DNA of 64,000 bases from Lomentospora prolificans (lineage: Eukaryota; Ascomycota; Sordariomycetes; Microascales; Microascaceae). The translations under genes were made by a program, and so were the position numbers. The DNA lies in the NCBI GenBank assembly GCA_029532625.1, contig JARFXM010000006.1, positions 2,976,001 through 3,040,000 of the forward strand. Reading direction: 5' to 3'. Below are positions 58,101-64,000 of this stretch, piece by piece. The notes under the pieces were generated by a model. The model searched no databases. It saw nothing but the letters and a program-made list of their open reading frames with translations, and was not told the DNA's origin. Each line of letters starts with the position of its first letter. Position 1 is the first letter of the stretch.

Positions 58101-59342
58101 GCAGATGTCAGCCTTGGGCTTGGTGGCCATAATGGCTTGGTCTTACCCTAAACTCCTCAAAGTTCATGACGTTTCTCCTAGCGTGCCTGAAATGGGCATA
58201 AGTCTACTATTACCCATCAAACAGGCCTGTAAAAATATTATCACTTACAGCCATACCATCTCGGGAAACGGGCGGTCGACCTCGCGGAAACTCCGCGATA
58301 CTTCGTCCGTCTCCACGGCAAGTTCCAAGGACGCGAGTTCGACCCTCTTCGGCCCATCCCACCGCACTCGCGCGGATCGAAGGCCTAGCTTTTCTATCGG
58401 TCCCAGCGCCTTCTCCGTCTCGGCCAGGGCCACGGTCATCTGGCGTCGAAGCCCTTCGCCGAGTTTGCACCGTATGATGAGGCGGTGCTTCGCCGCGTGC
58501 TCCTGCAGACTCGCCTCCTCTTCAGAAAATTCGTCACTGGTGACAGACTCGTTCATACTCAAATAAGAGGTTTCCGATCTTTGTGGCCTTAGAAAGTGAA
58601 GCGGATTGCGACGCCTACGGAATATTTTCCGGTTCCCAACCATCGTGGCCAGCAATCCGCTCCGTCCTCGCGCATCCTTCCCTTTCCAATCATTAGGCAC
58701 TTTCATAGAGTCCGTCTCCACGGAAGGCAAGCTCATGGCAGGAGATGGGTCCAGACCGCGTTCAGGGGGCATGGGCCTTTCTCCATCCGGCGGCATGGAC
58801 GAAATATGCCCCGGCGATCCTAGCCGCGAACTCTGGATCGGCCACAACGCCATGCTGACGCTCCAGCCCGGTCGGACAAGGTGCTCCCATGCGAGAGGGA
58901 GTATCACCTCCCCGTCGGAAGTAAGCAGGTCATACTCGCCACGCCGTACTTGCGCCTCCGCGAAATCGACATTTGTAAAGGCCTGCTGAATAGCGGTGGT
59001 GATGCCCTAGCCAGCGTAACAATTTTTTAGCAAAGATCCATCAATAATATTATTATTCATTATTCATAGTTAATTACATGGGGTGCGAACGCGGAACCGG
59101 ACGCCGTCTCGTAGACTCACCTCCCAAGTATTGACAAGATGGAAGGGCAGACTGTACTTGCGCCCAACTGCATCCTTGAGCTTTACCACCGCTTGATCAA
59201 CAGGATGCTTGGCTTGTGCCGGTTCTGGGGTGGCAGAGTCGGTATTCTCATCGCCATCGGCAAAAGTAACGTTTTTGCCGCGCCTTTCGCTGAGCGGTTC
59301 ACGAAATTCGCGGTCTTCCTCTCGGGCTTCATCACGCTCCAT
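55125..59342 (-). CDS. Ubiquitin-like (ULD-type) / CorA-like membrane protein
   Basis: Proposed exons are 59342-59121, 59006-58249, 58186-58147, 58095-57544, 57487-56726, 56673-56104 and 55805-55125, giving 1194 residues. Residues about 55-130 match the fungal ubiquitin-like domain: KLKDAVGRKYSLPFHLVNTWE, GITTAIQQAFTNVDF, RRGEYDLLTSDGEVILPLAWEHLVRPGWSVSM. A disordered linker follows, then a large conserved middle: MVWLHARRNVMNFEEFR, FDLSNDYTTQRVVTHLLDF, DDNWYIKPGTILRC. Later segments are VPVREEDIVWREDPAD, LIELLHETLIQTIAQGYLIMAENFR, IYRFYTRLEH and NVLRIPVHNRRRARDLFETY. Two C-terminal helices (FTIVTVIFLPLSFVASYLSMS; ALFWKVAAPLTVVVALFCLGV) are CorA-like, but SMS stands where CorA has GMN. The 56726/56673 junction needs a GC-AG intron or reflects a 1-nt frameshift, so the gene may be damaged. 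Role unknown. Confidence 0.75.
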
Positions 59343-59972
59343 GGGCCAAAAGAAGAAAAAAAAAAGTCGATGCTGTGAGGAGATGGAGGCAGAAAATCGG
59401 CTGCATGCGTTAGCTTGCAGGATGACCAAGACTCCAAAAAAATAAAAAGAAGAAAAATAAAAAAAAAAAAAGCGTGTGGCAGGGGTTCCTGTCAGCTTGT
59501 ATGGTTCCCGATTCGGCTGACACCCTGCAGAGGGGAAATCCTGTAATATTAACCCACGCCAGCAGGCAACCTGCCAGCGCACTCATTTCATCACACGAGA
59601 AGACGCAAAGGCGAGGCACTGTCCATTTGGGTCGACAATGCCATTTATCGCAAGTCGACGCAGGAACAAAAGTTGAAGCCCTTTCTGTCGTAATTCAGTA
59701 AAATATATTGGAACAGCGTTGAAAGAGGTTATAATGACGGAAGTTGTGGTAAATTTTGCAATGTTCTATTAACAACCTTTCTCAAGCGCCCACTCTTAAT
59801 AAATCAAACCCAAAAATGTTGATGCTAATGTTACTTATCTCGCGATATTACGCCAGGAAAACACACCTCATTACAATTCCGTCTATCCATTCAAACCTAA
59901 CTCCCATCAGAGCAATCCAATCATAACATAACCACACGCACCGCGGTACCGCGGACATGCTAACTAATATAA
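59343..59972. other. Intergenic, promoter region
   Basis: About 630 bases holding the promoter of the ubiquitin-like/CorA-like gene and the 3' flank of the esterase gene. A-rich tracts lie at 59436-59471. No gene seen. Confidence 0.6.
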
Positions 59973-61649
59973 CTATTGGCACGACCAACTACTCAGCAGA
60001 TTTTCATCGCCGACGCCATCCCAAGTCTGGACCAGTGGCGCCGCACAAATTGGCCGTTGCCTGGTAGTGGTAAGTGCAGGCCAATTTAGGAACGACGTGG
60101 AAATCAGTTGGCTGGGTGCCTCAGCCTGGTCTCCTCCCTCAACCCATTCGGTCAGGGCGTGGAGCGCATCGTACCGTCGGTCATTCAACCCTGTGGTATT
60201 AGGCATATACCACCGCGACCCGGACTTGAGGGAGGTTCCGACGCCACCAATGTACCATGGCACTTGGGGAGCGCCCGTTCCGAGGTCGACGCAGTGTGGC
60301 ATGCCGGGTAGCTCGAAGAACTTGAGGTTCTCATTGGAGATGCCGCCGGCAGCCTCGAATGCTCTCCGTGTCCCTGCGGTCGAGACAAAGCCGTCGGCTG
60401 TGCCCGTGTATAAAATCGCCTTGCCACCCCAGGTGCGGAGCACGGATGGATCCGCGTTCGCGCGGACCTCGGCATCCCAAGCATTGGATAGCTCGATGAG
60501 GCGCTTCCCTTTCGCGTCGTTTTCCCAGATGACTTGTTCGCCAAGCATATATTTCGAGAACTCCTGATCGAAACCCATCATCGTTGCTGGCGATAGGAAC
60601 ACATTCGTATCAATGACGGAAGTGATGTCAAATCCGTCGCCTGCGTACGTCTTGTTGTCTGGAGGAACGGCAAACTCCTGCGCTATGGTCATCCATGCTT
60701 CGCGTTGGGATAGAGTGACGCAATTCCGATTCCCCGCCGTACAGTCCAGGCCACGCCAAACATCACCTTGGATGCCAGACTCCAAAAAGCGCGCGAGGCA
60801 TGCAGCAGAGTCTCGAACCACGCCGTCGTTGGTGGAGCCGTCAAGACCATTACACTCCTCAAAGATTCGTATGCCAATCCGCACCAGAAGATTTGGGTCT
60901 GCGACGCTAGTGTAGAGTCCATACGTCTGCGCAAGCCAACCGACGCGCGACAGCACCGGCATGGCAGACTTGACGTTCCACGCAGGCGCACCTATCAGCA
61001 TGCCGTCAAAGCTCTCCGGATCCTGTTGAACCTGCCGGATACCCTGCCGGCCGCCCGTGGAACAGCCCGAGTAGTACTTCTTCACGATGGTGAGATCGCC
61101 GTAGTAGGCTTCCACGATCGCCTTGGCGAACGGGAGAGAATGCTGCATAGCCCTCCACGCCCAGTCAATCTGCGCTTCTCTGTTGTTTTCCGCCCAGGCC
61201 ATGCCCTGCGCTTCGTGCCCTGTGTTTGTGGACATGACGGCCCACCCGTGCACGGCGCGACCCAGCATGTCTAACCGGCTTACGCCGCCGTTGAACCCGC
61301 CATTCCCTACCGTTAGGAATCGGCGGTTCCAGTTTGTGGCGTTGGGGAGGAAAAGCTCGAACGCGGTGTCATTGCCGTCGTTTGGGTCGGCGGTCAGGTT
61401 GACTCGGATGCCGCAGAGGCCCAAGAAGCCTTCATCCTTGGCCTCTTGGGGGTATTCGCGGTCGGCGGCGGTGTACGGGGATCCGTCAACGAGGGCGCCG
61501 CCAAAGTCCTGGATGACGCTTGCAAATGTTGAACCGACGCATCTGGGGAGCGCGGCCAGGGACGGCGAAGGGTCCGGCTGGGAGAAAACGATTTGGTTAA
61601 ATCCCAGCATTGATAGGGTTATGAGGAAGAAAGTTTGGGTGCGCGCCAT
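59973..61649 (-). CDS. Tannase / feruloyl esterase family secreted hydrolase
   Basis: A single exon of 558 residues from ATG 61649, with a signal peptide to about residue 23 (FNQIVFSQ). The family's CS-D-HC catalytic arrangement is visible. The nucleophile Ser is in YYSGCSTGGRQG, the acid Asp in YTGTADGFVS and the His in LPGMPHCVD, each Ser and His being preceded or followed by the paired cysteines. The lid carries a calcium-binding type loop (NGLDGSTNDGVVRDSAACL). Oxyanion-region sequence FLTVGNGGFNGG and NTGHEAQG are also present. Length fits fungal tannases and type B/C feruloyl esterases (about 500-580). Known enzymes cleave gallate or ferulate esters from plant tannins or cell-wall polysaccharides outside the cell. 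Which substrate is used here cannot be told. Confidence 0.94.
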   Translation of the reverse strand: MARTQTFFLITLSMLGFNQIVFSQPDPSPSLAALPRCVGSTFASVIQDFGGALVDGSPYTAADREYPQEAKDEGFLGLCGIRVNLTADPNDGNDTAFELFLPNATNWNRRFLTVGNGGFNGGVSRLDMLGRAVHGWAVMSTNTGHEAQGMAWAENNREAQIDWAWRAMQHSLPFAKAIVEAYYGDLTIVKKYYSGCSTGGRQGIRQVQQDPESFDGMLIGAPAWNVKSAMPVLSRVGWLAQTYGLYTSVADPNLLVRIGIRIFEECNGLDGSTNDGVVRDSAACLARFLESGIQGDVWRGLDCTAGNRNCVTLSQREAWMTIAQEFAVPPDNKTYAGDGFDITSVIDTNVFLSPATMMGFDQEFSKYMLGEQVIWENDAKGKRLIELSNAWDAEVRANADPSVLRTWGGKAILYTGTADGFVSTAGTRRAFEAAGGISNENLKFFELPGMPHCVDLGTGAPQVPWYIGGVGTSLKSGSRWYMPNTTGLNDRRYDALHALTEWVEGGDQAEAPSQLISTSFLNWPALTTTRQRPICAAPLVQTWDGVGDENLLSSWSCQ

Positions 61650-62579
61650 TACGACGACGGATGCGACCTAATAAATTGTGTTGGATAAATTGATTAGGTC
61701 AGATCTGATGGGACGGGACAAGCCACTCAATCTGGACAAGGGAGGCTGGGATTGCCAAAACCGGCGATTGCGTGGGACCGACAGGCCAGCGTCACGGTCA
61801 TCATATATAATCTTCCAGCATCTATTCTGTTCTTAATGAGATGAAAGAAACCACCGAAGCCATGTAAGCCTCCTTCGTTTGGTCATACCCTGAGATGACA
61901 TTTTTGGTGGTCTTCCGAGCCCCCGTCGCAGCCCTCCATTCAAAGGATCCATCACAGGAGGTGAGGTGGGTGCTCAGTGACAATGCCGGCGCGCTCGTGG
62001 GTAGTTCTGAGTGAGCGACACCACCAACAGCCAGCAAGCCACTGGCTGGCGATTGGTCGTGCTTAGCCAGGCAGTTGGGGTCGACATTGGCACAGCCCGT
62101 AGGATCTGGTCCTCCCTCTTTGGAACACGCCACAATCCTGGTGCTTACTACCTGCGTGGCCTGGCGTCTTGCTCCCTTTAGGCACGGCACCTCCCAAATT
62201 TAGACAGGCCCGCTGGTTGCTCAATCAGCGTGCCATCCCTAGGGAAGTACGGAGAGCCTGGCGTAGGTACGTGCGACCGGGCCCGACCGGGCATCTTCGT
62301 CGCCGAGCGCTGACTGTCCCCGTCTGTCAGGCGAGAGCGTGCTCCAACACCCCGAAGGACCAGATGACCGACTATTCGTGCCTCAAAATCTCCTACAATG
62401 GACAAACAAGCCGTGTAAATGTTCGAAAAAAAGGAGAAGAAATTCTATGCATTGTTTGACTTTTAATGATTGCGATTCCCAGCATCGCATTGCCTCTCAA
62501 ACCCATATCTGATAATAGCTATTAGAGTGAACCCCATCCTGCTCCTTTCTCGACCACCACGCATCAGCTCGAACTTTCC
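61650..62579. other. Intergenic, no gene seen
   Basis: About 930 bases. The right part is the 3' flank of the Thr/Ser-rich gene, and the left part is the esterase promoter. Frames present (for example 62190-61822 minus) have no domain features. Confidence 0.5.
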
Positions 62580-63314
62580 CTATCCCGATTTAGATGCAAC
62601 CTGTGTTGGCTGTGCCGAAATCTGAACCATAGTGGTTGTCCTCCAAAATGAAAATGTACTCGTCGTCTCGTAAGTGGTAGCAGGCGGGTAAGTCTCCGTT
62701 GCAACATACGTCGCCTCAACATTAGTATAGCCAGTCCGTACAATGGTCGTCGGGTACTCCGTCCCGATCGCCTCAATATATGTGATCCTCTCCGTAGTAA
62801 ACCACTCTTCGCGGCCCCTTCCCGCCAAATCGGACACGTATGTTCGGAGGAGGTACGAAGTCGTCGTGAACACCGAACTTAGTGTCGCCTCTCCCGGCTT
62901 CGGCGTTGTCTGGGGGGGAGCCTGCGTTGCGTCGCGCGGCGGATCCGTATTGCCAGACAGCGTCCACGTTATGTCCTCGGTAACCACCCAGGTCGACGGA
63001 TCCGCGTCGTCGTCGTTGACCACCAACCTAGAGACCCCAGTGCCGACAACTGTTACGCCGTTCTCGGGCCATTCAAGCACTTCGCGCGGGGCTACCACGG
63101 AGACTACAGCTGTCGTGAGGGGATCCTGTTGATTCGGACTTGAACCTCGAGAGGCGCTTGGCCCTGGCGTCAGGACTGTGGTGTAGATGGCGGTGTGGAG
63201 TAGATTTTGGGTTTGAGATGCGCTGTCTGGCGCGACGCCGCTTCGCGGGAGAGCGCTAGACGAGGTGATGAGGAAGCCGGCGGCGGCGAAAAGATGGAGG
63301 ATGATGCGATGCAT
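62580..63314 (-). CDS. Secreted Thr/Ser-rich hypothetical protein
   Basis: A single exon of 244 residues. I chose ATG 63314 because it opens a clear signal peptide (HRIILHLFAAAGFLITSSSALP), while the frame upstream is charged. The mature protein is rich in Thr, Val and Ser, with beta-strand-like stretches (IYTTVLTPG, TTAVVSVVAP, VTVVGTGVSRLVVN, TYVATETYPPATTYETTSTFSF) and no cysteine in the mature part. No GPI signal is seen. The composition suggests an O-mannosylated wall or matrix protein. I recognise no family. Confidence 0.68.
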   Translation of the reverse strand: MHRIILHLFAAAGFLITSSSALPRSGVAPDSASQTQNLLHTAIYTTVLTPGPSASRGSSPNQQDPLTTAVVSVVAPREVLEWPENGVTVVGTGVSRLVVNDDDADPSTWVVTEDITWTLSGNTDPPRDATQAPPQTTPKPGEATLSSVFTTTSYLLRTYVSDLAGRGREEWFTTERITYIEAIGTEYPTTIVRTGYTNVEATYVATETYPPATTYETTSTFSFWRTTTMVQISAQPTQVASKSG

Positions 63315-64000
63315 AGTTTCGCTTGTCTTGAGCGAATCTTGGCGAGGGGAGACTCGCCGACACAATGGACTCTAAGACAGCCGACCCTCTAGGGATTTTG
63401 TAATCCCCTCACTTCAATACCCTTCTCCGACCGGTCGCATCCATCTTAATCCACAGGTGTATTTGGCGGGAAGCGCAATTTGTTGCGTGTCACTTCAATA
63501 TGTTCAGAAGGATTTTGGACCAATTGGCTCATCGAACCGGTAATAATGTAATAACAGAATCGATGAGCTCCGTATTGTAGTCTAATGCGCGGCTTCTTCT
63601 TAACCGGGTGGATTTGATAGGAGCCAACGACATTAGCCACGAATTGCCAAACGCGGAAAACCAGGACAAAAAGTTTGGTTACGAAGGAAAAGTCTGGAAC
63701 TGCTTGGCGTATTTTCCTTTATTACTGGCGGTATTGGTCTTGCTTGGCCAGCAGTTTGAGCGGGCGTTCGCAGCCTCCGCCAAACAATCAGGCACGACTA
63801 GCTGGCTAGATATGAACATGTGAACTTGTGGATTACTTGATGGGCCATGTGGTGGAATTTTAAGCAGATGATTCGTATCTTATTCATTATAGTAGCCAGG
63901 CGACGAGTGCAGGTCATTGGGTTTAATTTTCCAATATACTGTTACACGACTACTATCGCCGTGGTCTAGCACACTACACTCTGACCCGCCTCTCCAGCTG
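63315..64000. other. Intergenic to the window edge
   Basis: Promoter of the Thr/Ser-rich protein gene, then AT-rich sequence. A plus-strand frame at 63608-63823 ends in a hydrophobic stretch but has no support as a gene. Confidence 0.45.

Noticed and set aside
1..64000. CRISPR arrays, bacterial operons, intact transposons or a biosynthetic cluster
   Set aside because: I looked for direct-repeat arrays, transposase/reverse-transcriptase motifs with terminal repeats, and neighbouring PKS, NRPS or terpene genes. None was visible.

Overview
The window is nuclear DNA of a filamentous ascomycete (Pezizomycotina). The genes carry many short introns (about 40-100 nt, mostly GTAAGT-type donors, CTAAC-like branch sites and (C/T)AG acceptors). 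There are secreted proteins with a CBM1-like module, a tannase/feruloyl esterase, a Pth11/rhodopsin-like membrane protein, a HET-domain relic, an ankyrin relic and an intron-bearing tRNA-Lys. I cannot name the species. The many secreted and plant-polymer-related products would fit a plant-associated or saprotrophic member of the Sordariomycetes or a related class, but that is inference.

Layout. 1-6.5 kb: the last codons of a plus-strand gene, then four minus-strand genes: DNA polymerase kappa, a small J-like protein without HPD, an internally duplicated 220-residue protein and a single-pass protein with a PAN/Apple-like C-terminus. 6.5-12.7 kb: gene-poor, with a decayed HET-domain gene and one intact Nudix hydrolase. 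12.7-16.1 kb: two convergent secreted-protein genes, a copper-only-type superoxide dismutase with a repetitive acidic tail and a 574-residue Gly/Asn/Gln-rich secreted protein. 16-27.5 kb: mostly non-coding, with a small multi-pass membrane protein, tRNA-Lys(TTT) and a CBM1-like secreted protein. 27.5-35.8 kb: a ten-exon MFS sugar/inositol-type transporter, a SET-domain methyltransferase, a CorA-type magnesium transporter and a small cysteine-rich secreted protein. 38-45.4 kb: an acidic single-pass membrane protein, a 973-residue disordered protein with a PD-(D/E)XK-like end, and a small SAM methyltransferase. 48-54.3 kb: an unknown coiled-coil protein, a rhodopsin-type 7TM protein, a broken ankyrin-repeat gene and a truncated tRNA-like element. 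55-63.4 kb: a large ubiquitin-like/CorA-like membrane protein, a tannase-family esterase and a Thr/Ser-rich secreted protein.

There is no obvious biosynthetic cluster. The genes look like mixed housekeeping and accessory loci. The most accessory-looking stretches are 6.5-9 kb (HET relic) and 49.5-59.4 kb (rhodopsin-like, ankyrin relic, tRNA-like fragment, ubiquitin-like/CorA-like gene). Exon boundaries were derived by hand from splice-site motifs, reading-frame continuity and family knowledge. No transcript or database evidence was available.
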